A stretch of 64,000 nt of DNA from Pedobacter sp. BAL39 (GCF_000170795.1 NZ_ABCM01000005.1:248001-312000), one strand, 5' to 3'; positions 36,001 through 44,198 are shown, counted from the first letter of the stretch. Numbers and translations: made by a program. Notes: a model not told the origin generated them from the letters alone.

Positions 36001-37144
36001 CCGCATCCTCCCAGAAATGATGCATCTGCAAAATCCCCTTGCCCTTCGTGCCTACCCACAAATCCCTGCCCACGGCAGCAAAGGCACGTACCGGACGGTT
36101 CAGCTCCGGCCTGTTCTGCGGGCTCACCAACAGAAACTGATTCACCCGCGGAAAGATCTTAATCAGCCCATTCCCATCGGTTCCCAGCCACAATACTTCA
36201 TCCCTGGCAGCATGGATGGTAGTAACTTTCGTTCCCGCCAGTCGCGCGACCTCCTGCTGCAGGAAGCCGGCCGGCCGGAAGGAGGCATCAAAGGCCGCTA
36301 CACCCTGCGATTCCCAGGCCACCATATAAAAGGACTGGTAATAGCTTATGGCGCGTATTCCCCTGGGCATACGCGCCACCCTGGTCATACGGTAACGGAC
36401 ATCCGACTTCCAGAGGTTGTTCTGCACATCACTGAGCAACATGGTATTGTTGACAAAATAAAGATTGGTAATTGACGTAGATGGTCTGAAACGTTTAACC
36501 AGCGCCAGCTGATTGCCAGCCCTGGTCTGGCCAATACTCAGTGTTCCGTTGCGCTGCAGAAACCAGATCTGCCGGTCTTTACCGGCCACAATCCTCACCA
36601 CCTCAGTATTTCCAGGCAAAAAAGAGAGCGCCTGAAAAGTATCTTTAACCTGATTGAAGACACTTAGTCCATGACTTTTGCTATAACAGAATACGTGCCC
36701 GTCGCTGGCCACCACCAACTCATATTCCCGTTCACCAATGCTCCTACGTGCCTCCCCGTTGTAAAAATATCTGTAAAACTTACCACTGCGCTTTTCAAAC
36801 CTCGTGATCCCCCCAATTGTGCTGATCCAGATGTTCCCCCGTTGATCTTCTTTCACATCTTGTATTACGTTGTTGCCGATGCTCCCGGCCTGATCACTGC
36901 TGTAATTGAACACCCTGAAGTCAGTACCATCATGCATGTTCAGCCCATCCCAGGTACCTACCCACAACAACTGGTCACTGTCCTGAAAAAGCACATTTAC
37001 AGCACTGTTTGACAAACCGTTTCGATTGTCAAACTGCTGGTAGTAAAACTGCATGGCACCCGCCGGAACAGGCATAGCGATTGCCCTGCTGTCAATGACA
37101 AAAATAGATAATACAAGCATCCAAAGCCTACAAAAGTCCTTCAT
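33029..37144 (-). CDS. Hybrid two-component system regulator (HTCS) of the utilisation locus
   Basis: A single-chain sensor and transcription factor that detects a breakdown oligosaccharide in the periplasm. Order of parts: signal peptide (about 1-24); two-bladed regulator-propeller repeats (about 35-690) with many LWVGTxxGL units such as LLWVGTWDGLN and LWIGTSGSGLV; Y_Y_Y domain (about 700-790, NEFAYKLEGLDKTWTY); one membrane helix near 795-815; HisKA with FFTNIAHEIQTPLTMIMG (His853); HATPase_c with NLLSNAFKHS and GIGLAFTRELI; receiver with LIISDVMMPDMDGLEL (Asp1163); and AraC-type HTH ending in SEIFYRTGFNNKSYFFREFKKI. All parts are intact. The gene lies 84 bp upstream of susC on the same strand. 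Confidence 0.95.
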   Translation of the reverse strand: MKDFCRLWMLVLSIFVIDSRAIAMPVPAGAMQFYYQQFDNRNGLSNSAVNVLFQDSDQLLWVGTWDGLNMHDGTDFRVFNYSSDQAGSIGNNVIQDVKEDQRGNIWISTIGGITRFEKRSGKFYRYFYNGEARRSIGEREYELVVASDGHVFCYSKSHGLSVFNQVKDTFQALSFLPGNTEVVRIVAGKDRQIWFLQRNGTLSIGQTRAGNQLALVKRFRPSTSITNLYFVNNTMLLSDVQNNLWKSDVRYRMTRVARMPRGIRAISYYQSFYMVAWESQGVAAFDASFRPAGFLQQEVARLAGTKVTTIHAARDEVLWLGTDGNGLIKIFPRVNQFLLVSPQNRPELNRPVRAFAAVGRDLWVGTKGKGILQMHHFWEDAGRPVTTGINTTNGLDNNAVYAILKGYGPYVYIGTDGRGITIYDESRKRVVGWRELSGTARLPDFGSVYAILQDRDSSLWIGTSGSGLVHLRISADPKGILSVTEFKQYLSNSGNGLANNIIYALSNGSDGRLWIACRYGGLSVLDKQKGTFKTFKAFTYTNSLSNNDVLSLYEDQQRRLWIGTSYGLNMLSPSESKREQPVFKRFTMEEGLPNNTIHAIEEANSGNIWLSTNKGLARLNPDNGAVSSFRESEGLQSNEFSDGAVWKSSNGTLYFGGIYGFNYFRPEEIRGDQLQPNLLISRVQMGGQTIDENRLQVIKPSASAIPEYTLERKNNFFQLSIKSMSFLNEAKNEFAYKLEGLDKTWTYSTSSGNIARSNIPPGNYTLLIRWSDGEGEWTTGTRVFRLQVDQYFWLTYPAILLYLVVIIASGYAFHTYRKNKLQMKYQLQMESLLRQKDEVEHQQRLNFFTNIAHEIQTPLTMIMGSVEHFLQTRENNYFISLVHQHTARLTYLVQQLLEFRKAEAGYLKRNDDYVDISKMLDSLSVLFTQGSEQHHQTYLREIQEGMAGFVDKDKLEKILYNLLSNAFKHSGNGETVVFKATCQQETKMLYIEVSNSGCMLGQEDLEQIFSKFYVSNDRSREKFSTGIGLAFTRELITLMDAAIDVRLEGEWIHFIISMKLEAVALEGKEDEVITSAPSSLYESLVKVHERPDAVSAEEENKNSLIDDLQQKNRQSVLIVEDEPELRFLIRNVLKEHYIIYEAGNGRAALQFLQKTVPSLIISDVMMPDMDGLELCRAVKQTPALAQIPFVILSARGTEDHKTEGYEVGADAYIPKPFQINYLQVRIRKLLDYQERMQHLIKDQHITNQFMDADIADADKQFLEALLKAIEQNLNEPDLNAATLEDALSISKMQLYRRLKSLAGMTPAEFIKRIRLKHAADMLLSSQYTVSEIFYRTGFNNKSYFFREFKKIYRCAPNEYRQQYFEENTPIL

Positions 37145-37400
37145 TACAGGTTGACAAAATTTCGGGGATTAACAACTATACAATGTAAAACTAAAAGCGG
37201 ACAAAACCTAAAAAAAGAGCCGTTTTCACAACTTCGATTGCAAAGAAAACCTTGTTTCGACCGGCTCCTCAAGCTCACCTCACACACTAATAACTTTTAA
37301 CTTATTGTAGTACGAATAATTAATAATTTTCTAGTTTTACATAATATGACCGATCAAAATCATGTAAACGAACTCATAATTAACGTCAACAACCCTTCTC

Positions 37401-37652
37401 ATGAGTCTAAAATCTCTTGTAGCTGATCCCGCAACCAGCCTTCTGCAAGACCGTTTCCAAATGAAAACAAACGCAATCAACACCAGGCTCAAAGCCCTGT
37501 TTGACGACATCACGTTGCCGGGCGACTTCTGCGCGCCCTCCCTTTGTGCAATACATCAGCTTCGTCAGGCTCTGATAACCGCCAGTTCTCAAGATCTTTC
37601 ATGCTGTCAGGAATGGGAATTAACAAGAATAATACCTACCGCTGACGGATAA
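37401..37652 (+). CDS. Possible small protein, no recognised family
   Basis: An 83-codon frame in the gap between the divergent HTCS and aminopeptidase genes. It is locally richer in G and C than the flanking sequence, as coding DNA here tends to be. The peptide has four cysteines in the second half (FCAPSLC and SCC) and a possible helix (SLLQDRFQMKTNAINTRLKALFDDI); there is no signal peptide. A second ATG at residue 21 is possible. No clear promoter or conserved motif supports it, so it may be a chance frame. Confidence 0.3.
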   Translation: MSLKSLVADPATSLLQDRFQMKTNAINTRLKALFDDITLPGDFCAPSLCAIHQLRQALITASSQDLSCCQEWELTRIIPTADG

Positions 37653-37665
37653 GTAATACCCCTAA

Positions 37666-37696
37666 TTTTCTAAAGGAATTAAATTACATAGATTTG
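37666..37696 (+). promoter_or_regulatory. Predicted promoter of aminopeptidase P gene
   Basis: TAGATTTG at 37689-37696 is an exact TAnnTTTG -7 box, with TTTT (37666-37669) about 19 bases upstream as a -33 element. The start codon follows 44 bp downstream. Confidence 0.5.
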
Positions 37697-37740
37697 CAAG
37701 AGTATCATTTGAACTGAATCTTAGATTAAAAATTTAATAC

Positions 37741-39516
37741 ATGACTTATCAGGAAAAATTAAGCGAAATACGTAAGCAGATGATCGCCGATGACGTTTCG
37801 GCCTATATCATTCCTTCTTCAGATCCTCACATCAGCGAATATCTACCACACCACTATAAATGTATCCCTTTTGCATCAGGCTTTACCGGATCGGCGGGCA
37901 CATTGGTGATCACCCATGAGTTTGCTGGGCTGTGGACTGACTTCCGATATTTTGAGCAGGCAGCTGAACAACTTGCTGGAAGTGGCTTCGAGCTGGTCAG
38001 ACAGAGAGTGCAGCATGCTCCGGAATACATACAATACCTGATTGATCAACTTCCCGCTGGTGCCAAAGTAGCATCAAACGAAAAGTTACTTTCTCTTTTA
38101 CTTGGTGATTTGCTGACGCAGTCCTTTGCCATAAAAGGCATTGAGTTCCTCAGTAAAGATTACCTGAGTCCCATCTGGATCAACAGACCTGAGCTGCCCG
38201 TGGAAAAAGCATTCCTCCTTGAGGATGACCACGTCGGACAATCGGTGGCTGCAAAAATTGCGGCTGTACGTGAGGAGCTGCTGAAAAAAGGCGCCGCTTA
38301 CCACCTTATCTCTTCGCTTGATGACATGGCCTGGTTATTCAACATGCGCGGTAAAGACGTCAGCTACAATCCCGTAGTGCTGAGCTTCGCCCTCATCAGC
38401 CAGGACCATGCTAAGTTATACATCAATACCACAAAACTAACCGGAACGGAAAAAGAAACCCTGCTGAAAAGTGGTGTGGAAGTCCTTCCATACGAAGATA
38501 TTGAAACCGCGCTGACCAGGGTCCCTGACAACAGCTCCATCTTCATCGACCCTAAGCGGAACTGCTTTGCTTTTGCCAAGCTCATCCCCGCATCGGTCAG
38601 GATCATTTACGATACCAACCCATCCACCAACCTGAAATCCGTCAAGAATGCAACGGAACTGGCCAACACCAGAACGGCAATGACAAAAGACGGAGTGGCC
38701 ATCACACGGTTCCTCAAATGGTTAGCTGACAACATCGGCAAGATCACCATAACCGAGCTTTCTGCCGCCGCGGAACTGCATAAGTTCAGGGCCGCACAGG
38801 AAGGATTTTCCGGCGATAGCTTTACCACCATCAGTGCCTACGGTCCGCATGGTGCGCTTCCGCATTATGGCCCATCCAGGGAGAGCGATGTCGAGATTAA
38901 ACAGGAAGGTTTATTCCTCCTCGATTCAGGAGGTCAGTATTTCTACGGCACAACAGACATCACCCGCACCATCCCCATGGGGAACAATACCGAAGAGGAA
39001 AAAACAGATTATACACTTGTACTAAAAGGAATGATCGACGGATGTAAGGTCCGCTTTCCGAAAGGTACCTGCGGTTATCAGATTGATGCCATCACACGCA
39101 AGCCACTATGGGACTATGCCATCAACTATGGTCACGGCACAGGTCACGGTGTAGGTTACTTCCTGAACGTCCATGAAGGTCCACAAGTATTCAACCCTAC
39201 GCCAACCCCCGTAAGTATTGCACTGGGAATGATCACCTCTGTGGAGCCAGGAGTGTACCGCCCTGGAAAACATGGTGTCAGGATCGAGAATCTGGTCAAC
39301 ACCATTGCCGACATCAGTAATGAGTTCAATGAGTTTTATGCTTTTGAATGCCTGACCATCGCTCCGATCAGCACCAGGATTGTTAAAAAAGACCTGCTGG
39401 AACAAAGTCAGATTGAATGGCTGAACGCCTACAATGCCTCGGTATATGAGCGCCTGAGTCCATTCCTTTCGGAGGATGAAGCGGCATTCCTGAAAGTGGA
39501 AACCAGCGCGATTTAG
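37741..39516 (+). CDS. pepP: Xaa-Pro aminopeptidase (M24B)
   Basis: Cytosolic metallopeptidase that removes an N-terminal residue preceding proline. At 591 residues it is the long three-domain type found in Bacteroidota and eukaryotic XPNPEP1, rather than the 440-residue E. coli PepP. Two creatinase-like N-terminal domains (about 1-300, with SAYIIPSSDPHISEYLPHHY and FTGSAGTLVI) precede the pita-bread catalytic domain. Metal ligands are visible as LLDSGGQYFYGTTDITRT (two Asp), GHGTGHGVGYFLNVHEGP (His), ITSVEPGVYR (Glu) and GVRIENL (Glu). A short M24 C-terminal region closes it. It is monocistronic, with a -7 promoter box in front and a long branched terminator behind. Confidence 0.94.
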   Translation: MTYQEKLSEIRKQMIADDVSAYIIPSSDPHISEYLPHHYKCIPFASGFTGSAGTLVITHEFAGLWTDFRYFEQAAEQLAGSGFELVRQRVQHAPEYIQYLIDQLPAGAKVASNEKLLSLLLGDLLTQSFAIKGIEFLSKDYLSPIWINRPELPVEKAFLLEDDHVGQSVAAKIAAVREELLKKGAAYHLISSLDDMAWLFNMRGKDVSYNPVVLSFALISQDHAKLYINTTKLTGTEKETLLKSGVEVLPYEDIETALTRVPDNSSIFIDPKRNCFAFAKLIPASVRIIYDTNPSTNLKSVKNATELANTRTAMTKDGVAITRFLKWLADNIGKITITELSAAAELHKFRAAQEGFSGDSFTTISAYGPHGALPHYGPSRESDVEIKQEGLFLLDSGGQYFYGTTDITRTIPMGNNTEEEKTDYTLVLKGMIDGCKVRFPKGTCGYQIDAITRKPLWDYAINYGHGTGHGVGYFLNVHEGPQVFNPTPTPVSIALGMITSVEPGVYRPGKHGVRIENLVNTIADISNEFNEFYAFECLTIAPISTRIVKKDLLEQSQIEWLNAYNASVYERLSPFLSEDEAAFLKVETSAI

Positions 39517-39542
39517 TAGTGCAGCGTATAAGTTAGGGCTGA

Positions 39543-39567
39543 TCTTTCAGGATTAATCACTGAAAGA
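39543..39567 (+). other. Small hairpin after the aminopeptidase gene
   Basis: TCTTTCAG and CTGAAAGA form an 8-bp perfect stem around a 9-base loop, 26 bp after the stop codon. There is no U-run. It precedes the larger branched terminator and may protect the mRNA 3' end. Confidence 0.35.
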
Positions 39568-39585
39568 CCATATCCCTGAACTAAT

Positions 39586-39673
39586 AAAAAAGGGCATTGC
39601 TGTCGAAGGCTGAAAAGCTTGCGCTGAAAAAGCGCAAACGTTTCTAGGCCTTCTCGTAGCAATACTCTTTTTT
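39586..39673. terminator. Branched bidirectional terminator between convergent genes
   Basis: An outer imperfect stem of about 20 bp (AAGGC with GCCTT, ATTGCT with AGCAAT, and the A-run 39586-39591 with the T-run 39668-39673) encloses an inner 7-bp hairpin, TTGCGCT-GAAAA-AGCGCAA (619-637 of the 39-kb block). A-runs on one flank and T-runs on the other give a U-tail in both directions. It lies between the stops of pepP (+) and the Fic remnant (-). Confidence 0.65.
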
Positions 39674-39704
39674 ATTTCAACATCTTACAAACCGTTCTAT
39701 GGTG

Positions 39705-40295
39705 TTATATTGTGGGATAGGCGAGATTCAAGATATAGCGACTGCTACGTCCCTCTCCCTGGGAAATCAGCACACCAGCATCGGTTAATGTCTGCAGATC
39801 TCGTGTAGCAGTAGCTTTTGATGCGCTGGTAATGTTCATGTACTTCTTTGCGGTCATCCCTCCCTTGAAACCTTCGATGCCGGCATCCAGCATTTTCCTG
39901 ATCGCTTTAAGTTGCCGCTCTGTTAACTGCGCTTTATAACGATCAAAGAACAAAACTTTCTGAAGCGAAAAATTAACTACACCCTTAGCCTCACGCTGCG
40001 CGGCTAAGGTTAACTTCGCGAAATAAACAATCCATTCCGTAATCTCATTACTTTGCTGAGCGGCTTTCAGCGCAGCATAATAAGAAGACTTATTTGCTTC
40101 AATAGCCTTTGACAGACTGAGCACTACCGCCCTGCTCATCGTCTGAGACAAAGCTTCCTGCTGCACATATTCCGGCAATGTCTTCAGCAGACCACTCACC
40201 TCCCCTGTTTCTTCGGCAAAATCATATAACTCCGCTTCAACAGCAGCCAGGTTATACTTAAATTCAGGCCAGTCCGGCAATTCCCAATTATACAT
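39705..40295 (-). pseudogene. Fic-family protein with the catalytic core deleted in frame
   Basis: The frame is open but the protein is a collapsed Fic (AMP-transferase) protein. Residues 1-50 match the DUF4172 N-terminal domain (MYNWELPDWPEFKYNL...TGEVSGLLKTLPEYVQQEAL). At about residues 50-56 it jumps directly to the segment that normally follows the Fic active site (AVVLSLSKAIEANKSSYYAALK) and continues through the C-terminal winged helix (MTAKKYMNITSASKATATRDLQTLTDAGVL). The HxFx(D/E)GNGRxxR loop and the preceding inhibitory-helix region are absent. Relatives are about 370 residues, this one is 196, so around 175 residues are missing. The product could still fold as a DNA-binding fragment, but cannot AMPylate. 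It is flanked by two branched terminators. Confidence 0.8.
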
Positions 40296-40374
40296 TTGAG
40301 CCGATTATTTAGTTTAATCGGCTCATCCGACTTTTAGCACGCAGATCTGCCTCGTCGCATATATAGTTGATGCC

Positions 40375-40465
40375 AAAAAAAAAGCTGGAATGGTGCTGCG
40401 AAGACATGCAAATGTTTCGCCCTTCAGCGAAACATTTGAGGATGAGCAGTACCGTTCCAGCTTTT
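40375..40465 (-). terminator. Branched terminator of the fucose operon
   Basis: A 20-bp outer stem (40380-40399 with 40446-40465, two G-U pairs, starting AAAAGCTGGAA) encloses a perfect 12-bp inner hairpin CAAATGTTTCGC/GCGAAACATTTG (40409-40438, loop CCTTCA). On the minus-strand transcript the outer stem runs straight into nine U residues (plus-strand A-run 40375-40383). It lies downstream of the FAH-family gene and before the Fic remnant, so it should end the fucose operon. Confidence 0.75.
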
Positions 40466-40520
40466 CGAAGAAAGACCTCACCATGCCAGATCAAGCCAAA
40501 TCAACGTCATTCAATGACAA

Positions 40521-41378
40521 TTATCGTTTCTCAAATGCAATTACTTCCTGTCTTGACGTACCAAGGCCATCAATGCCGAGTTCGACGACATCACCCGCCT
40601 TCAGATAGACCGGCGGTTTAAAACCAAGTCCGACACCTGCAGGCGTTCCTGTAGAGATGACATCACCAGGAAGCAACGTCATGAACTGGCTTACATACGA
40701 CACTACAAAAGGCACATTGAAAATGAAGTTGGAGGTATTGCCATCCTGCATCATTTTACCATTCACAGACAGCCACAAGCGCAGGTTGTTGACATCAGCA
40801 ATCTCCTCTTTCGTTGCCAGGAAGGGTCCCAGCGGAGCGAAGGTATCGCATCCCTTGCCTTTATCCCAGGTGCCATTGCGCTCGATCTGAAACTCACGTT
40901 CAGAAACATCATTGTGCAATACATATCCGGCAACGTAGTCGAGAGCCTCAGCCTCCTCAACATAAGAAGCCTTTTTGCCGATGACGATGGCCAGCTCCAC
41001 TTCCCAATCGGTCTTTACAGAACCTTTTGGGATCATGATCTGATCGAAAGGGCCAACGATGGCAGTGGTCGACTTCATAAATACCACAGGCTCCGGCGGC
41101 AGCGGTGCATTAGTTTCCCTGGCATGATCAGCATAGTTCAGGCCGATACATACCAGTTTAGAAGGACGGCCAATTGGTGATCCCAGACGTGTATCCTGAG
41201 GGACAACCTCCAGCTCACCTTCATTTTCTCTTACAAATGCCGACAGCTTCTCCAGACCATTGTCGCTAAAAAACTGCTCGTTATAGTCCTGACCAAAGGC
41301 AGAAGTATCATACCATACATCATTGACGATTACGCCAGTTTTCTCCTGATCGGCAGCTCCCCATCTGATTAATTTCAT
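40521..41378 (-). CDS. FAH-family hydrolase, probable 2,4-diketo-3-deoxy-L-fuconate hydrolase
   Basis: Member of the fumarylacetoacetate hydrolase superfamily. In the non-phosphorylated L-fucose pathway this family cleaves 2,4-diketo-3-deoxy-L-fuconate to pyruvate and L-lactate. The 285-residue protein has the short N-terminal domain and then LVCIGLNYADHARETN, EPVVFMKSTTAIVGP, WEVELAIVIGKKASYV, VLHNDVSEREFQIERNGTWDKGKGCDTFAPLGPFL (metal-binding Glu/Asp residues) and DVISTGTPAGVGLGFKPP, all family hallmarks. It is the last gene of the fucose operon, 12 bp after the SDR gene and followed by a strong terminator. Other FAH members act on related diketo acids; the fucose assignment rests on context. 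Confidence 0.85.
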   Translation of the reverse strand: MKLIRWGAADQEKTGVIVNDVWYDTSAFGQDYNEQFFSDNGLEKLSAFVRENEGELEVVPQDTRLGSPIGRPSKLVCIGLNYADHARETNAPLPPEPVVFMKSTTAIVGPFDQIMIPKGSVKTDWEVELAIVIGKKASYVEEAEALDYVAGYVLHNDVSEREFQIERNGTWDKGKGCDTFAPLGPFLATKEEIADVNNLRLWLSVNGKMMQDGNTSNFIFNVPFVVSYVSQFMTLLPGDVISTGTPAGVGLGFKPPVYLKAGDVVELGIDGLGTSRQEVIAFEKR

Positions 41379-41390
41379 TGTTGTACGTTT

Positions 41391-42155
41391 TTAGTTATTT
41401 AATTTAATAAATCCTCCATCAAGAGGGTAATCATTTCCTGTGATAAAACCAGCTTCCTCCGCACAGAGGTAAAGTGCGAGATTGGCCACCTCCTCGGGTT
41501 GCCCCATGCGGCCTATAGGCTGGCTGGCCGACAATTTACCAAAAATCTCCGCTTCCTGTCCGGCATAGTTTTTTGCAATAAAGCCATCTACAAATGGGGT
41601 ATGCACCCTTGCCGGTGAGATGCTGTTGCAGCGGATGCCATCAGCAAGGTAATCCCGGGCTACAGACAGTGTCATTGCATAGATGGCGCCTTTACTCATA
41701 GAATACGCAAAACGGTCGGTGATGCCCACATTGGCAGCAATAGAAGCCATGTTCAGGATCACAGCGGTACTACTTTTCTTCAAAGCCGGAATGGCTGCAT
41801 ACAAACAGTTATAAGCCCCAAGAACATTCACGTTGAAGACCTTCATAAAATCCTCCTCACTTGTGGTATCCGCCTTACCGACATGTGCGATACCTGCATT
41901 ATTTACCAAGATATCAATTGTGCCGATCTCATTGAAGATCTTTACGACTGCTTCCTGATTGCTGACATCGCAGCTGTACGCTTTTGCTGTTCCACCTTCA
42001 CCTTCAATTTCCGATACCGTCTGCGCTGCCGCTTCGGCATTCAGTTCAATGATGTGCACTGTTGCTCCCTGACGGGCAAAAAGGGTTGATATGGCTTTGC
42101 CGATACCACTTCCTCCACCCGTAATAATTGCTGATTTTCCTTTTAAACTAAACAT
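41391..42155 (-). CDS. SDR dehydrogenase of the fucose pathway
   Basis: Classical short-chain dehydrogenase of 254 residues, NAD(P)-dependent. Seen: SAIITGGGSGIGKAISTLFA (cofactor loop), IDILVNNAGIAHVG, active-site NMASIAANVGITDRFAYSMSKGAI (Ser, Tyr-xxx-Lys), SPARVHTPFV and the C-terminal ITGNDYPLDGG. An acidic residue at the end of strand 2 (HIIELNAEA) favours NAD. In the L-fucose route an SDR oxidises either L-fucose or 2-keto-3-deoxy-L-fuconate. Only one is present here, and its place next to the FAH-family hydrolase argues for the keto-deoxy-fuconate step. It sits between the UxaA-family dehydratase (49-bp gap with a hairpin) and the hydrolase. Confidence 0.88.
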   Translation of the reverse strand: MFSLKGKSAIITGGGSGIGKAISTLFARQGATVHIIELNAEAAAQTVSEIEGEGGTAKAYSCDVSNQEAVVKIFNEIGTIDILVNNAGIAHVGKADTTSEEDFMKVFNVNVLGAYNCLYAAIPALKKSSTAVILNMASIAANVGITDRFAYSMSKGAIYAMTLSVARDYLADGIRCNSISPARVHTPFVDGFIAKNYAGQEAEIFGKLSASQPIGRMGQPEEVANLALYLCAEEAGFITGNDYPLDGGFIKLNN

Positions 42156-42170
42156 CTTATGTTGTGATTA

Positions 42171-42200
42171 AGCAGCTCCTGTATCTTGATAGGAGCTGCT
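42171..42200 (-). other. Perfect intercistronic hairpin between dehydratase and SDR genes
   Basis: AGCAGCTCCT and AGGAGCTGCT form a perfect 10-bp stem with a 10-base loop. It fills most of the 49-bp gap. No U-run follows on the transcript, so an mRNA-stability or processing role is more likely than termination. Confidence 0.55.
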
Positions 42201-42204
42201 GTTG

Positions 42205-43863
42205 TTATAGTGAAACACCTCTTTTCCATGGGATGAAATCATCCTGATTCAATTGTACTGCCTTGGGGATGGTGACGCCGCTTGCAGCCTGGATACAATA
42301 CTCCAGGATCTCTGCGCCCATCTCTTCAATGGTTTTCTCACCGGCGATGATCGGCCCGGTATCAATATCAATAATATCACTCATCCGTTCTGCCAATGCT
42401 GTATTGGTGGCAATTTTGATCACAGGACATACCGGGTTTCCCGTAGGTGTCCCCAATCCGGTAGTAAACAGGATCAATGTTGCTCCGCTTGCCGCTTTTC
42501 CCGTAGTAGCCTCCACATCATTTCCAGGCGTACATACCAGACTCAATCCCGCTTTGGTAGCAGGTTCGGTATAGTCGAGCACATCCACCACTGGTGAAGT
42601 ACCGGCTTTCTTTGCCGCTCCGGTGCTTTTGATGGCATCTGTAATCAGTCCGTCCTTGATATTTCCCGGCGAAGGGTTCATGTGAAAACCTGAACCTACA
42701 GCATGCGCCTGTGCATCATATTCACGCATCAGGCGGATGAATTTCTCCGCTGTGGGCTGGTCAACACACCTGTCGATCAGGTTCTGCTCTGCACCACAAA
42801 GCTCCGGGAATTCCGCCAGCAGCACCTTTGCACCAAGTGCAACGAGCAAATCAGACGTATAGCCCACGGCAGGATTCGCGGAGATGCCGCTAAAGCCATC
42901 ACTGCCGCCGCACTTCACACCTACCACCAGCTTGCTCAAAGGCGCCGGTGTACGCTCAAACTCATTGATCTCCGCCAGTCCCTTGAAAGTTCTGAAGATC
43001 GCATCTTTGATCAGCTGCTCCTCACTCTGACTTTGCTGCTGCTCAAAAACAAGTACCGGTTTGTCAAAATCAGGATTTCTTAGCCTGACATCTGCCAGAA
43101 AATCCTGAGTCTGCAGGTGTTGACAGCCGAGGCTCAGCACCGTAATACCCGCTACATTGGGATGATCAGCATACGAAGCCAACAGTTTGCTCAGTGTAGC
43201 AGCATCCTGCCTGGTTCCGCCACAGCCCCCCTGATGATTCAGGAATTTGATGCCATCCACATTTTTAAATACCCGCTTTCTTGTCGGGCTTACAGGTGTC
43301 AACGCTGCAGCGTCAAAACTGGTCAGCGTATCTCCACTGTTGAAGGCCTCCAGCAACTGATCTGTATACGATCTGTATTTATCTGTCACCGCATAGCCAA
43401 GGGTATTGTATAACGATTCCTTAATCACATCCAGGTTTCTGTTTTCACAAAATACAGTGGGAACAAACAACCAGTAATTGGCTGTACCTACACTCCCGTC
43501 CTTACGGTGATAGCCGTTGAAAGTACGGTTCCTGAATGCCGACACATCGGGTTGTTCCCATTGATAATCGACCTCACGGAAGGCATAGTCCTCAGCAGCA
43601 TGCTGCACATTACCCACCGTCATGCGCATCCCTCTTTTTACGGGAACTGTAGCTTTACCCACAAGCACACCGTACATCAGCACCTCCCCACCAACATCCA
43701 GGTCATTGATAAATACCTTGTGTTTTGCAGGAATGGTTTCCAGCAGGACCAGCGGCTGTTGCTGCCAGTCGAGCACCTCACCTTCAGGCAGGTCCTGCAG
43801 CGCTACCAGCACATTGTCGCCGGGGTGAATCTGTAAAAAGCGCTTTTTTGTTATTGCTGTCAT
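42205..43863 (-). CDS. UxaA-family sugar-acid dehydratase, probable L-fuconate dehydratase
   Basis: A 552-residue member of the altronate/galactarate dehydratase family, which removes water from a sugar acid to give a 2-keto-3-deoxy acid with an iron or manganese cofactor. The N-terminal SAF domain is seen at residues 1-90 (FLQIHPGDNVLVALQDL), then the central and C-terminal UxaA domains with GYHRKDGSVGTANYWLFVPTVFCENRN, LNHQGGCGGTRQD, LSLGCQHLQTQDF, GVKCGGSDGFSGISANPAVG, ECSG-like ELCGAEQN, and TGLGTPTGNPVCPVIKI. It has a full complement of conserved cysteines. Its start overlaps the mutarotase stop by 4 bp. The context (FucP, fucosidase, diketo-fuconate hydrolase) points to L-fuconate as substrate, instead of the enolase-type L-fuconate dehydratase seen in Xanthomonas. 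Confidence 0.85.
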   Translation of the reverse strand: MTAITKKRFLQIHPGDNVLVALQDLPEGEVLDWQQQPLVLLETIPAKHKVFINDLDVGGEVLMYGVLVGKATVPVKRGMRMTVGNVQHAAEDYAFREVDYQWEQPDVSAFRNRTFNGYHRKDGSVGTANYWLFVPTVFCENRNLDVIKESLYNTLGYAVTDKYRSYTDQLLEAFNSGDTLTSFDAAALTPVSPTRKRVFKNVDGIKFLNHQGGCGGTRQDAATLSKLLASYADHPNVAGITVLSLGCQHLQTQDFLADVRLRNPDFDKPVLVFEQQQSQSEEQLIKDAIFRTFKGLAEINEFERTPAPLSKLVVGVKCGGSDGFSGISANPAVGYTSDLLVALGAKVLLAEFPELCGAEQNLIDRCVDQPTAEKFIRLMREYDAQAHAVGSGFHMNPSPGNIKDGLITDAIKSTGAAKKAGTSPVVDVLDYTEPATKAGLSLVCTPGNDVEATTGKAASGATLILFTTGLGTPTGNPVCPVIKIATNTALAERMSDIIDIDTGPIIAGEKTIEEMGAEILEYCIQAASGVTIPKAVQLNQDDFIPWKRGVSL

Positions 43864-44198
43864 GAGTGTAATTCAAAAATTTTATCCATCATCATCCATT
43901 TCTCTCCCGGTTTTGCATTGGGCAGCGCCTGCTGATACTTCCACATCAGCGTTTCCCACTCCTGCACCACCGGATTTGCTGCATCTGCCGCCGCTTTTTT
44001 CTCAAAGGAGAAAGTATCGTCCACTTCCATCACCATGACCAGGCGCGTAGCCATCCTGAAGATCTCCATCTGCACAATTCCTGCACTGACAATACTCTCC
44101 TGGATTTCCGGCCAGATCTGCTGGTGTATCTCTTCATACTCGGCAATCAGCCCCGCGTCGTCTTTTAGGTCCAGGGTTAAATAATATTTTTTATTCAT
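43860..44198 (-). CDS. L-fucose/L-rhamnose mutarotase (RhaM-like)
   Basis: A 112-residue protein of the RhaM (DUF718) family, a ferredoxin-like dimer that interconverts the anomers of a 6-deoxy-hexose. The sequence KYYLTLDLKDDAGLIAEYEEIHQQIWPEIQESIVSAGIVQMEIF includes the conserved tyrosine and histidine (H..IWPE). The ending GEKWMMMDKIFEL is typical. It is not of the FucU fold. It sits between FucP (3-bp gap) and the dehydratase (4-bp overlap), so it should supply the anomer used by the next enzyme; in this setting L-fucose is the likely substrate. Confidence 0.88.
   Translation of the reverse strand: MNKKYYLTLDLKDDAGLIAEYEEIHQQIWPEIQESIVSAGIVQMEIFRMATRLVMVMEVDDTFSFEKKAAADAANPVVQEWETLMWKYQQALPNAKPGEKWMMMDKIFELHS

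Noticed and set aside
40367..40621. Plus-strand frames of 72-84 codons before the FAH-family gene
   Set aside because: They run through the two arms of the branched terminator and then antisense into the hydrolase gene; composition is not coding-like.
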